This document shows, piece by piece, positions 33,473-42,562 of a DNA stretch of 64,000 bases. The translations under genes were made by a program, and so were the position numbers. The notes below the pieces were generated by a model that was given only the letters and a program-made list of their open reading frames with translations, was not told the DNA's origin and ran no database searches. Each line of letters begins with the position of its first letter. Position 1 is the stretch's first letter. The stretch spans positions 1 through 64,000 of the forward strand of contig JAFVRO010000014.1 of NCBI GenBank assembly GCA_017504205.1. The letters run 5' to 3'. Source of the DNA: Clostridia bacterium (GTDB taxonomy: Bacteria; Bacillota; Clostridia; Oscillospirales; CAG-272).

Positions 33473-34393
33473 GTGCTTAAAGAGTTCAGAAAATATTCAT
33501 ACGGTGAGAAAGAGCTTCTTAATATTCCCGAAAGACCCGAGCGGTCGCACAAGGGAACGTTTGGAAGGCTCCTGGTTATCGGCGGAAGTTACGGGATGAG
33601 CGGCGCTGCGTATTTCAGCGCTCACGCGGCGTACCGAAGCGGTGTCGGGCTTGTAGAGATATATTCCGACGAGGAGAACCGAGGCATTTTGCAAACGCTT
33701 ATACCGGAAGCTATTATAACAGGCTATTCCACAGAAACGTACGACTCAGGCGATTTGCGTGTGGCTATAAGGCGTTGCGATGCTATTTCAATTGGAATGG
33801 GGCTCGGTTGCAGTAACACAGCGCGCACTGTTCTGGCGACAGTGCTTCAGGAGAGCCGTGTTCCGACGGTAATTGACGCGGATGCACTCAATCTTATTGC
33901 ACATGACGGTGAGCTTTTCAGACTTATGTGCGAAAGACGGGATAACGCGGCAGGGGTGATCGTCACTCCGCATTTTGGAGAAATGTCGAGGTTGTGCGGC
34001 GTATCTATATCGGACATTGCAAATGACACCGTACATATTGCCAAAGACTTTGCTGACAGAACGGGCGCGGTTTGTTTATTGAAGGACCGTAACACCGTAG
34101 TATGTGAGCCCGGATGTGATGACATATTTATCAATACAAGCGGATGCTCGGGGCTTGCGACGGCGGGAAGCGGAGACGTTCTTGCGGGTATTATCGGCGC
34201 TTTGTGTGCGTACGGAGTTCCCTCTGCGGAGGCGGCGCGGCTTGGGGCGTATGTTCATGGGCTTGCAGGAGAGGTGGCATCGGCAAAATTGAGTGAATAC
34301 TCGGTTATGGCACGGGATATAATTGATTCACTCACCTTCGTTTTTCGACGCGCCGAGATTTTCAGATCAGAAAAAGGTATGCCGAAGCGGTAA
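33473..34393 (+). CDS. nnrD: ADP-dependent NAD(P)H-hydrate dehydratase
   Basis: A 306-residue enzyme of the YjeF C-terminal (ribokinase-like) family, which repairs hydrated NADH and NADPH using ADP or ATP. Motifs: KGTFGRLLVIGGSYGMSGAA (about 24-43), VIDADALNLIAHDGEL, VIVTPHFGEMSRLCG and the catalytic GSGDVLAGIIGAL. The separate NnrE epimerase domain is absent. The start is GTG at 33473, seven bases after GGAGG; an ATG at 33455 lies within that ribosome site and is less likely. It is followed 16 bases later by a truncated hydrolase remnant. Confidence 0.92.
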   Translation: MLKEFRKYSYGEKELLNIPERPERSHKGTFGRLLVIGGSYGMSGAAYFSAHAAYRSGVGLVEIYSDEENRGILQTLIPEAIITGYSTETYDSGDLRVAIRRCDAISIGMGLGCSNTARTVLATVLQESRVPTVIDADALNLIAHDGELFRLMCERRDNAAGVIVTPHFGEMSRLCGVSISDIANDTVHIAKDFADRTGAVCLLKDRNTVVCEPGCDDIFINTSGCSGLATAGSGDVLAGIIGALCAYGVPSAEAARLGAYVHGLAGEVASAKLSEYSVMARDIIDSLTFVFRRAEIFRSEKGMPKR

Positions 34394-34409
34394 CAAATGA
34401 TGATCTTAT

Positions 34410-34970
34410 TTGAAGTTTAAGAATATCAAAACACTTGTGCCCATATTGACAAGACCGGAACCTTGCGGTATGAACAAGTACTATCCTAAAACCGAACGTG
34501 TAAAGGCACACCCCGGACAGTTGTTCAAATATGCCAATGTAGAAATAGAGATGCTATATTCGCTTGAGTTCAACGCACCCAATGTGCTTGAATTTTATAA
34601 CAATTCAAGCCTCGTTAACAAGGTCTTCGTGCATGGTCAAAGCATTATGATGACCGGTGATATGGGACCTGAAGCTAATCCCATTTGTCGAAAATATTAT
34701 GGCAACTATTTGAAGAGCGATTTTTACCAAGTTGCTCATCACGGCGGTCAAGGTGGAAGCAATGAGTTCAATAAACTCTGCAACCCAAAGTATGTTTTGT
34801 GGCCTGTAGGTGAACGCAGTTACCAATCTTTAAAAGACCATTCATATAACTCTTGGCTTTCAACATCAGGAACCGTAGATATTTTCTTCCCTGCGTGGTA
34901 TCATACTACAGTAATAAATCTCCCGTTTGACGGAAAGGAATCTTCATACGAGGTTTATCCTAATAAATAA
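34410..34970 (+). pseudogene. Remnant of a ComEC-like metallo-beta-lactamase-fold hydrolase (C-terminal part)
   Basis: An open frame of 186 codons whose product matches only the C-terminal half of MBL-fold hydrolases of the ComEC-like kind: SIMMTGDMGPEAN, then SDFYQVAHHGGQGGSNEFNK and NPKYVLWPVGERSY. The N-terminal HxHxDH metal site and first half of the fold are missing, and the frame opens with a TTG lacking any ribosome site. It is best read as a 5'-deleted gene, although the remaining frame is intact, so deletion may be recent or a shortened product may still be used. It ends at a strong terminator. Confidence 0.7.
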
Positions 34971-34982
34971 TTAATACCTAAA

Positions 34983-35019
34983 GACCAGCTCAAATTCAAT
35001 GAGCTGGTCTCTTTTTATT
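34983..35019. terminator. Terminator between the hydrolase remnant and yebC
   Basis: An 11-base perfect stem (34983-34993 with 35001-35011), a seven-base loop, then a T-rich run on the plus strand. It also marks the end of the long nusB-yebC run on the minus strand, where the tail is weaker. Confidence 0.85.
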
Positions 35020-35753
35020 TATTCCTCGCAGTTTTCCCAGTTATGGTAAACGTTGATTACATCCTCGTTATCCTCGAGCATCTCAAGCATAAGCGTCATA
35101 TGGCGGATATTATCCTCGTTTGTCATGGTGACGTATGTCTGAGGAATACGGTCCTTTTCTGCGGACTCTATCTTATAGCCCTGAGCCTCAAGTGCATCTC
35201 TTACGGGATAGAGGTCGTCGGTCTCGGTGTATATCTCAAACACGTCGCTGTCCTCTTCTGCGACGAAATCTGCGGCACCTGCTTCAAGAGCTGCCTCCAT
35301 AAGTGCGTCCTCATCTACATCCTCCTTGAGAATTACTATAACGCCCTTCTCGTCGAACATATAACTTACGCATCCGGATGAACCGAGGTTGCCGCCAAAT
35401 TTATCAAAGGCGTGTCTTACCTCACCCGCAGTTCTGTTTCTGTTATCTGTCGTAGTTTCAACGATAACTGCGACTCCCTCAGGGCCGTAGCCCTCGTAGG
35501 TAATTTCTTCGTAATCAGTGCTATCTGCGCCGAGAGCCTTTTTGATGGTTCTTTCGATATTATCATTAGGAACATTATTGGCTCTTGCTTTGGCAATAAG
35601 GTCACGGAGACGTGAGTTACTTGCGGGATCACCGCCACCTTCTTTTACTGCGATGGTGATCTCCTTGGCAATTCTGGTAAAGACACTTGCTCTTGCGGCA
35701 TCTGCCTTTGCTTTCTTATGCTTGATATTATTCCATTTACTATGTCCTGACAT
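35019..35753 (-). CDS. YebC/PmpR family protein
   Basis: A 244-residue YebC/TACO1-type protein: MSGHSKWNNIKHKKAKADAA, VTIAVKEGGGDPASNSRLRD-like segment, TTYEEITYEGYGPEGVAV-type strand region, and three-domain length. Members were described as transcription regulators and more recently as factors that help ribosomes through difficult stretches such as polyproline; which applies here is unknown. A GAGG site precedes the ATG. It is the last gene of the eleven-gene nusB run, 27 bases after argS. Confidence 0.94.
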   Translation of the reverse strand: MSGHSKWNNIKHKKAKADAARASVFTRIAKEITIAVKEGGGDPASNSRLRDLIAKARANNVPNDNIERTIKKALGADSTDYEEITYEGYGPEGVAVIVETTTDNRNRTAGEVRHAFDKFGGNLGSSGCVSYMFDEKGVIVILKEDVDEDALMEAALEAGAADFVAEEDSDVFEIYTETDDLYPVRDALEAQGYKIESAEKDRIPQTYVTMTNEDNIRHMTLMLEMLEDNEDVINVYHNWENCEE

Positions 35754-35780
35754 ATTAATTTCCTCACTTTATATATGTTT

Positions 35781-37502
35781 TTATATTTTTTCAGTTTTCT
35801 TAAGGCAGATGAGCTCAAATGCGTTTCCAAGCACATATCCTGCCGCCTCGGTCAGTTTAAGACGGAATGCGACGGTCTGTTCATCGGTGGCGTTGAGTAT
35901 CTGACAGTTGTGATAGAAGCGGTTAAATTCGGCGGCAACGTCGAGGATATATCTCGTGATGACCGAGGGCTCAAGATCTCTTACTGCGGTGAGAACTTTT
36001 TCGGGGAATTTTGCGAGCACCTTAAGAAGGTTTGCCTCTTCCTGTGCGGTAATACGGTCACTCGATGTATATTTGTCCGCGCCTGTCTTTCTTGCTTTTT
36101 CAAGCACTGAACAGGTACGCGCGTAGGTGTACTGAACGTACGGGCCTGTATTTCCCTCAAAGCTCAGTGCATCCTCAAGTCTGAAGTCGATATCTTTAAT
36201 TCTATTGCCGAGCAGGTAGTAGAAAACTACGGCGCCGACGCCGACCGCCTCTGCAGTCTCTTCCTTATTGGCAATATTGGGATTCTTCTCGGTCATTATG
36301 TCTGCGACCTTTGATATTGCCATATCGAAGAGGTCCTTGAGAAGAATTACGTTACCGGTACGGGTAGCAAGCTTTTCGCCGTTAATGCTGACAGTTCCGT
36401 AAGGAACGTGGATAAGTTTATCGTACCAATCGTAGCCCATAAGCTCAACCACCTTGAACCACTGAGCGAAGTGCAGACTCTGGGCGGAGCTTGTAACGTA
36501 GATACATTTATCAAAATCGTAGGTATTCTTTCTATATACTGCGGCGGCGATATCACGGGTAGGATAAAGAGTTGATCCGTCGCGTTTAAGAATGAGGCAT
36601 GGAGGCATATTATAGTCTGCAAGGTCAACGAGGGATGCGCCGTCATCTATCTTTAAAAGGTTCATCTGACGGAGCTTTTCGACCTGAGCGGGCATTTTAT
36701 CGGTGTAAAAGCTCTCTCCGGCGTAGCTATCGAACTCGATTCCGAGCTGACGGTAGGTCTTTTTGTATTCCTTGACGCTGATTTCGATAAACCATTTCCA
36801 AAGTTCGATATTATCGGGATCGTTCTGCTCAAGCTTATGAAATTCCTTACGCGCGGCGTCCTCAAGGGATTTATCAAGCTCTGCCTCATGGTGGAATTTT
36901 ACATAAAGCTCAACGAGCTTATCAACTCCGCCGACTTCGACCTCTTCCCTATTACCCCAGAGGCGGTATGCGACTATCATTTTACCGAACTGCGTACCCC
37001 AGTCACCGAGATAGTTGATGCCCACGCACTTATAGCCGAGAAATTCATGAAGCTTTTTGATGGAGTGACCTATTACGGTCGTACCGAGGTGTCCTATATG
37101 GAAGGGCTTTGCGACGTTGGGGGATGAGTAGTCGAGCACTACGGTTTTGCCTTTTCCTATTGTCTGTGAGCCGTATTTGTTACCGCCACTCAGTATTTCG
37201 GTAAGAAGCGTTGTGGCAAGGTAATCATTTGAAATATATATATTCAGATACCCGTTGACGTTCTCAATGCGCTCGATGGGTTCGCCTGCGATACCTGCTT
37301 TCAATATCTCGGCAATCTGAATGGGAGAGCGACGCAAAGTTTTACTGAATCTGAAGCACGGAAGAGAGATATCTCCGAAGCTTGATTCCGGCGGATATTC
37401 GAACATATCACGGATGCTCTCTGCCTCAACGACGGTTCCGTTCCAATTATCGCTGATAGCTTTGGATATTTTTTCAGCTAAAATTTGTTTGATTTCAATC
37501 AT
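35781..37502 (-). CDS. argS: Arginine--tRNA ligase
   Basis: A 573-residue class I aminoacyl-tRNA synthetase charging tRNA-Arg. There is an N-terminal Add-1 domain (about 1-100), the HIGH motif within SSPNVAKPFHIGHLG (127-140), INGEKLATRTGN in the KMSKS-equivalent region, and a C-terminal DALR anticodon-binding domain starting near YVQYTYARTCSVLEKA (about 470-485). AAAGGA precedes the ATG. It follows recN by 36 bases and argR by two genes; argS next to argR suggests possible arginine-linked control, although this order is also just part of a conserved housekeeping run. Confidence 0.96.
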   Translation of the reverse strand: MIEIKQILAEKISKAISDNWNGTVVEAESIRDMFEYPPESSFGDISLPCFRFSKTLRRSPIQIAEILKAGIAGEPIERIENVNGYLNIYISNDYLATTLLTEILSGGNKYGSQTIGKGKTVVLDYSSPNVAKPFHIGHLGTTVIGHSIKKLHEFLGYKCVGINYLGDWGTQFGKMIVAYRLWGNREEVEVGGVDKLVELYVKFHHEAELDKSLEDAARKEFHKLEQNDPDNIELWKWFIEISVKEYKKTYRQLGIEFDSYAGESFYTDKMPAQVEKLRQMNLLKIDDGASLVDLADYNMPPCLILKRDGSTLYPTRDIAAAVYRKNTYDFDKCIYVTSSAQSLHFAQWFKVVELMGYDWYDKLIHVPYGTVSINGEKLATRTGNVILLKDLFDMAISKVADIMTEKNPNIANKEETAEAVGVGAVVFYYLLGNRIKDIDFRLEDALSFEGNTGPYVQYTYARTCSVLEKARKTGADKYTSSDRITAQEEANLLKVLAKFPEKVLTAVRDLEPSVITRYILDVAAEFNRFYHNCQILNATDEQTVAFRLKLTEAAGYVLGNAFELICLKKTEKI

Positions 37503-37538
37503 AATTTATTAGTCCTTTCGTTTGCTTACAATAGCAAA

Positions 37539-39215
37539 TCAATAATTATTACCTTCGTTTATCATTTCTGCGGCGGCGGTCCTTTGCGCGTCCGTGACGT
37601 TGATGCCGCCGAGTATTCTTGCTATTTCCTCTACACGATCGTTGTAATCAAGCACGGCAACAGACGTTCTGGTATCCGTTTCGGTATCGGATTTAGAGAT
37701 CAAGTAATGGGCATCTGCAAGAGATGCTATCTGCGCGGAGTGAGTCACGCAAATGACCTGAACGTTTTTGGCAGTCTGTTTAAGTTTAATGCCGACTTTG
37801 TGTGAGGTTTTGCCTGAAATTCCGGTATCCACCTCATCGTATATGACGGTGCCTACATTATCTTTATCGGACAACACGCTTTTTAGAGCCAGCATTATTC
37901 TTGACAGCTCACCGCCCGACGCGATTTTGATAAGGGGCATTGGATCATCACCCTTATTTGTGGCGATCAGCAATTCTACATCGTCAAGTCCATCCGGAGA
38001 CAGGCGGTCGAGTTGGTTTATACCGACCTTGAATCTTACGCCTGACATATCGAGATACCTAAGCGTATCGATAATGCGCGCTTCGAGTATTGCCGCCGCT
38101 TCTTTTCGCTTTTCACTCAGCTTTTCAGCAAGAGCAAGTGCTTTTGATTCTATCAGTGCTATATATTTGTCGAGCTCGTCGGTACGAGCGGCACTATTCT
38201 CAAGTTTTGAAAGCTCGGCTTCTGCCATTTCCTTATATTCAAGTATCTGAGGAATGCTTGATCCGTATTTGCGTTTCAGTTTTGAAACTGCATCGAGGAC
38301 TGACTCAATCTTATTGATTCTCTCGGTGGCATCCTCGCAATCATCGTCGGTATAAGCACTTACAGTTTCCGCAATATCCATTACCTCATATTTCATATCC
38401 GTAAGTCTTTCGATAAGACCGCCGAGGTCGGGGATAGCATCTGAAATACTCTGGAGTGAGGCAATGGCTCGATCGAATATGTAATAAGCGGACGCGCCTC
38501 TGTCACTTCCGTAGAGGATTTTATAGGCAAACTTTGTTTGTTTATTTACTCTTTCGAGACTAAGTAGCCTTTTCTTTTCCTTTTCAAGCTTATCCTCGGT
38601 ATCGGGCTTAAGACCTGCGCCCGAGATGTCAGCTATCTGATAGCGAAGCATTTCTATACGTCTTAAGCGTTCAGCCTCGCCAAGTGTAAGCTCGTTCAGT
38701 TCTTTTCTTGCCTTAACAAGCTCTGAGTACTGTATTCTGTATTCAGCAAGCAGGTCGGAAAGCTCTGCGAATGCGTCAAGCAGGCTGAGATGATAACTCT
38801 TCTGAAGAAGACGTTGATTATCGTTCTGTCCGTGAATATTCACAAGGCAATGGGCTATCTCGCGTTGGATGGCTTTGGTTATCGGTTGACCGTTAAGCTT
38901 TACCGAAGATCTTCCCTCTTTAGTAAGAGTGCATTGAATCATCAGCGAATCGTCCTCAATGGCAAAGCCAAGTGTGGAAATGGCTCGGACAGTTGGTTCA
39001 TCGAGCCCTTCAAATACACCGACGACAGTTGCCTTATCGCAGCCCTTTCTTACAAGTTCACGAGAAACACGGTTACCGAGAAGCATATTGATACTATCAA
39101 CGATAATAGATTTACCCGCTCCCGTTTCGCCGGTAAGGACCGAAAATCCCGCGCTGAAATCTACACTCAGCTTACTTATTACGGCTATATTTTCGATATA
39201 CAATGAACTCAGCAT
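37539..39215 (-). CDS. recN: DNA repair protein RecN
   Basis: A 558-residue SMC-like ATPase acting in double-strand break repair. Walker A GETGAGKS is at 29-36; long coiled-coil arms follow (about 150-370) with the hinge-like region between. The C-terminal head has the signature ASGGELSRIMLALKSVLSD and Walker B VIYDEVDTGISG. Length is normal. The start ATG follows AAAGGA. It sits 23 bases after argR, the order argR-recN being conserved in Firmicutes. Confidence 0.96.
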   Translation of the reverse strand: MLSSLYIENIAVISKLSVDFSAGFSVLTGETGAGKSIIVDSINMLLGNRVSRELVRKGCDKATVVGVFEGLDEPTVRAISTLGFAIEDDSLMIQCTLTKEGRSSVKLNGQPITKAIQREIAHCLVNIHGQNDNQRLLQKSYHLSLLDAFAELSDLLAEYRIQYSELVKARKELNELTLGEAERLRRIEMLRYQIADISGAGLKPDTEDKLEKEKKRLLSLERVNKQTKFAYKILYGSDRGASAYYIFDRAIASLQSISDAIPDLGGLIERLTDMKYEVMDIAETVSAYTDDDCEDATERINKIESVLDAVSKLKRKYGSSIPQILEYKEMAEAELSKLENSAARTDELDKYIALIESKALALAEKLSEKRKEAAAILEARIIDTLRYLDMSGVRFKVGINQLDRLSPDGLDDVELLIATNKGDDPMPLIKIASGGELSRIMLALKSVLSDKDNVGTVIYDEVDTGISGKTSHKVGIKLKQTAKNVQVICVTHSAQIASLADAHYLISKSDTETDTRTSVAVLDYNDRVEEIARILGGINVTDAQRTAAAEMINEGNNY

Positions 39216-39238
39216 TGTTTTATCCTTTCTTTAATTTC

Positions 39239-39694
39239 TCATGAAAGATGGGTATATCTGCGAAACTCTTCCCTGAATTCTGCCGCAGTAAGCTCATCTG
39301 AGAAAACTATCATTATGGTGTCGTCTCCCGCAACGCAACCAAGGCACTCTGAAATTCCCATATTGTCGATTCCCGAAGCTACTGCAGGGGCAAGTCCCGG
39401 CAAAGTATGAACTACTACAATATTCATAGCACTCTCCACCTTCTTCACGGCTCCTCTGAGTGCCTCATTGAGCCTGAGTCCAAGAGAATGATCCTCATGA
39501 CGGGGCATTGTATATTTATAAGTTCCGTGTCCCGTGGGAAGCTTGGAAATTTTCATATCCCTTATATCGCGTGAGACTGTCGCCTGAGTAACGTTGAAGC
39601 CTGCCTGTGAAAGCTTAGCAATAAGATCCTCTTGCGTCTCTATGGAGTTCTCTGTGATAAGCTGTGCGATCATTTCCTGTCGTTTGGATTTCAT
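39239..39694 (-). CDS. argR: Arginine repressor
   Basis: A 151-residue ArgR/AhrC protein. The N-terminal winged helix (1-70; KSKRQEMIAQLITENSIETQ and TQATVSRDIRDM) binds ARG boxes. The C-terminal domain, with VVHTLPGLAPAVASGIDNM and GCVAGDDTIMIVF, forms the hexamer and binds arginine. GAGG precedes the ATG. It lies between nadK (12 bases) and recN (23 bases). Confidence 0.96.
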   Translation of the reverse strand: MKSKRQEMIAQLITENSIETQEDLIAKLSQAGFNVTQATVSRDIRDMKISKLPTGHGTYKYTMPRHEDHSLGLRLNEALRGAVKKVESAMNIVVVHTLPGLAPAVASGIDNMGISECLGCVAGDDTIMIVFSDELTAAEFREEFRRYTHLS

Positions 39695-39706
39695 TTTTTA
39701 CCTCAC

Positions 39707-40588
39707 TCAATTATTGTATTCGTTCATTTTTTGTCTCAAAGTTTTATAGAACATCTGCTTTTTTATGCGGATCAGCTTGGTCGTCAGATCTGAACGTGTG
39801 ATTTTTACAAAATCGCCGTAATAGATCTCGCTATTGCTTTTACCGTCAAGCGTCAGGTACAGAGATTTTTCGCGCTTGCACACATTTTTAACGCATAGCA
39901 CCGATCTGTTTGAAAACAAAACGGGGCGTGAGGACGAGAAATGTGAGCAAATTGGCGTTACACAGAAGCACGCAAGTGCGGGGTCAATAATCGGCCCTCC
40001 TGCAGACATTGAATAAGCAGTAGATCCTGTCGGGGTGGCAATTATTAGTCCATCTGCCCTGTAGGAGTTCAAAAACGTATCCTCCTCATAGAGTTCAAGG
40101 TCGACTATTCTTGCTATAGATCCGTTGGAGATAACCGCTTCATTCAGAGCATATGAATTAAACCTGATCTTTCCGGTACTTCCTATGATAGAAACTGACA
40201 GCATAGAGCGCTTTTCAAGATTGTATTCGCCGCTGAAAAGCTTTGGAAGCAGATCAAGCTCGGTCATATCAAGTTCTGCCATATAACCGAGACGTCCGAG
40301 ATTTATACCGATAATAGGAGTTCCGTGTGGAGCAGCTCTTCGGGCTGATTCAAGTATCGTACCGTCCCCTCCGAGAACGACTATGACATCTGCCTCAGAA
40401 TACACCTGATCGGCGGGTAAGTATGTGAATTGCTTACGGGATTGGTGCATTCGCGTGATCCTGTCTTTATTATTTACGGTAATCAGGATACGGCATTCGC
40501 CCGCCTCGATAAGCTTATCGGCTACCCGAATAGCGGCGGAAAGCTTTTCGTTGATATTAAAGTTTGTTATCAATGCAAACTGTAGCAT
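39707..40588 (-). CDS. nadK: NAD kinase
   Basis: A 293-residue kinase that phosphorylates NAD to NADP. The donor motif is VVLGGDGTILESARR (70-84, GGDGT at 73-77), with GINLGRLGYMAELD and the NAD-binding YRADGLIIATPTGSTAYSMS (about 183-202) following. Length is standard. AAGGAA precedes the ATG. It lies 32 bases after tlyA and 12 bases before argR. Confidence 0.95.
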   Translation of the reverse strand: MLQFALITNFNINEKLSAAIRVADKLIEAGECRILITVNNKDRITRMHQSRKQFTYLPADQVYSEADVIVVLGGDGTILESARRAAPHGTPIIGINLGRLGYMAELDMTELDLLPKLFSGEYNLEKRSMLSVSIIGSTGKIRFNSYALNEAVISNGSIARIVDLELYEEDTFLNSYRADGLIIATPTGSTAYSMSAGGPIIDPALACFCVTPICSHFSSSRPVLFSNRSVLCVKNVCKREKSLYLTLDGKSNSEIYYGDFVKITRSDLTTKLIRIKKQMFYKTLRQKMNEYNN

Positions 40589-40620
40589 ATTTGCAGTTCC
40601 TTTCGGTTTTCAAAAAGCGG

Positions 40621-41424
40621 TCAGGCTTTATTGAAAACGGTTTTTCTGATTAAGTTATCTATATATACGGTACCCGGCTGCGCAGATGTCGAGGTCAATC
40701 TTAGGGCGCACAGATATTCAATGTTACCGTCTCCGCCGGTTATGGGGGACGTACATATACCGTCAAGAGTAAAGCCGTTTTGGAGTGCGCAGGATACGAC
40801 CTTGACTACCGCCAAGTATCTATCGGTATCCTTTTTTACGATTCCGTTTTTATTGAGTGCGTTTCTGCCTGCTTCAAACTGCGGTTTGATCAAGGAGACG
40901 AGCACGGCATCCTTTTTGAGAAGATTGACGATGCCCGGAATAATGAGAGTTTGCGATATGAAGGAAACGTCCATAACCGCCAAATCAAACGGATCTTGAT
41001 GCAGATCTTGAAGCGTAATATACCTTGCGTTGAGTCCTTCAAATGAAGTTACGCGAACATTCTCTGCAATACGCGGATGAAGCTGTCCTCTACCTGAATC
41101 TACGGCACATACATGTTCGGCTCCACATTGAAGCAAGCAATCGGTAAAGCCGCCTGTTGATGCACCTATATCAATACAGGACTTACCCGTTGCGTCAATT
41201 TTAAATGTGTTTAGTGCGTGCTCGAGCTTATAGCCACCCCGTCCAACGTACCTTTCAGCATTATTTACCGTTACATTATGGGTGACGGTCTCGTCAACGG
41301 ATTCGGAGGGTTTAGAGACTGTGCGGCCGTCTACGGTAACAAACCCCTTTTCGATATATACCTTTGCCTTCTGTCGGCTTTCGGCGTAACCGTTTTCATA
41401 CAGATACAAGTCAATACGCATCAT
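40621..41424 (-). CDS. tlyA: TlyA family rRNA 2'-O-methyltransferase
   Basis: A 267-residue protein with an S4 RNA-binding domain (about 1-60: RIDLYLYENGYAESRQKAKV) and an FtsJ-type methyltransferase domain (SAM site CIDIGASTGGFTDCLLQCGA, about 84-103). TlyA enzymes methylate 2'-hydroxyls of cytidines in 16S and/or 23S rRNA and influence capreomycin sensitivity. Two ATG codons are in tandem; the first overlaps the ispA stop by one base, so translation is probably coupled. Confidence 0.92.
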   Translation of the reverse strand: MMRIDLYLYENGYAESRQKAKVYIEKGFVTVDGRTVSKPSESVDETVTHNVTVNNAERYVGRGGYKLEHALNTFKIDATGKSCIDIGASTGGFTDCLLQCGAEHVCAVDSGRGQLHPRIAENVRVTSFEGLNARYITLQDLHQDPFDLAVMDVSFISQTLIIPGIVNLLKKDAVLVSLIKPQFEAGRNALNKNGIVKKDTDRYLAVVKVVSCALQNGFTLDGICTSPITGGDGNIEYLCALRLTSTSAQPGTVYIDNLIRKTVFNKA

Positions 41425-42320
41425 CAGAACTCCCTGTTAAGAAGATAGGAGGCAAATGCAGACAGTACTCCGTTTGTATCGTAGGGTGATATTACCGAGA
41501 TCGCCTCGTTGGTCAGGCAACGTGCAACGTCAAGGGCTTCACTGACTGAATAGAAGCTCATATAGGTTGTTTTGTCGTTTTCTCTGTCCGAGCCTATATT
41601 TTTGCCAAGGACCTCTGCAGTTGATGTAGTATCGAGAATGTCGTCCACTATTTGAAAGACCATTCCGATTTTCCGCGCGTAGGTATCGAGTGCGGCATAT
41701 TGGGGAGTTCCTGCACCATAATCTGCGCAGATCGCGCCAATAAGACACGATGCCCGTATAAGCTGACCTGTTTTCAAAGAATGCATTTTTTGCAGGGTCT
41801 CGAGGGGAATGCGGTTACCTTCGCTTTCGAGATCTACAAGTTGACCTCCTATCATACCGCGAGCACCTGCACATCCCGCAAGAAGTGATATAAGTGCGAC
41901 TTTTTTACTGTCAGACAAGCCGTAAGCATCTGCCACGGTGCTGAAGGCTTCTGTAAGCAGAGCATCTCCCGCAAGCACCGCTACGGCTTCACCGTATACT
42001 CTATGGTTTGTAGGCTTGCCTCGTCTCAGATCGTCGTCGTCCATACAAGGAAGATCATCGTGAATGAGTGAATAGGTATGGATCATTTCGATGGCGCATG
42101 CGGCGGGAAGAACAATATCAACTGCGCCGCCAAATATTTTTGCGCTTTCTATAGCCAGAAACGGGCGAACGCGCTTACCGCCTGCGGTAAAGCTGTAATT
42201 CATTGAATCATACACTGTACGAAGTGAGGCGTCGTCTGTAAACAGAAATTTTTCGGCGTATTCTTCAAGCAGAGCTTTATTTGCCGATATGAGTGAGAGT
42301 AGTTCTTTTTCGTTTATCAT
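41424..42320 (-). CDS. ispA: Polyprenyl synthetase (farnesyl/geranyl diphosphate synthase)
   Basis: A 298-residue trans-isoprenyl diphosphate synthase making farnesyl (perhaps geranylgeranyl) diphosphate for undecaprenyl lipids and quinones. The first aspartate-rich motif is in SLIHDDLPCMDDDDLRRGKP (84-103), the second in QIVDDILDTTSTAEVLGKN (about 220-238). GGKRVRPFLAIESA (47-60) binds IPP. The ribosome site is weak. The gene follows xseB by 16 bases, a conserved neighbour order. Confidence 0.95.
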   Translation of the reverse strand: MINEKELLSLISANKALLEEYAEKFLFTDDASLRTVYDSMNYSFTAGGKRVRPFLAIESAKIFGGAVDIVLPAACAIEMIHTYSLIHDDLPCMDDDDLRRGKPTNHRVYGEAVAVLAGDALLTEAFSTVADAYGLSDSKKVALISLLAGCAGARGMIGGQLVDLESEGNRIPLETLQKMHSLKTGQLIRASCLIGAICADYGAGTPQYAALDTYARKIGMVFQIVDDILDTTSTAEVLGKNIGSDRENDKTTYMSFYSVSEALDVARCLTNEAISVISPYDTNGVLSAFASYLLNREF

Positions 42321-42336
42321 TTCAACATCCGTAAAT

Positions 42337-42546
42337 TTATTGTGGAAGTTCGGACGCGTTTATAACCGTGACCTTTTGCTGAGCCGAGTCAAGCATACCG
42401 TTGCAGAATTTTATGAGCTCGATTCCCTCTTTGTATAGTTCAAGAGACATATCGAGTGGGGTATCGGGCTGTTCAAGGAGGCGCGTTACCTCTTCAAGCC
42501 TTTGCATTGCCGCCTCAAAGGTCATTGATTCGTTCTGATGGTTCAT
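42337..42546 (-). CDS. xseB: Exodeoxyribonuclease VII small subunit
   Basis: A 69-residue coiled-coil subunit of exonuclease VII: MTFEAAMQRLEEVTRLLEQP, LDMSLELYKEGIEL and CNGMLDSAQQKVTVI are characteristic. The start at 42546 is chosen because AAGGAG lies six bases upstream; an ATG eight codons earlier would place that site inside the gene. It binds the large subunit encoded 16 bases upstream. Confidence 0.95.
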   Translation of the reverse strand: MNHQNESMTFEAAMQRLEEVTRLLEQPDTPLDMSLELYKEGIELIKFCNGMLDSAQQKVTVINASELPQ

Positions 42547-42562
42547 TTTTTTCTCCTTAGGT

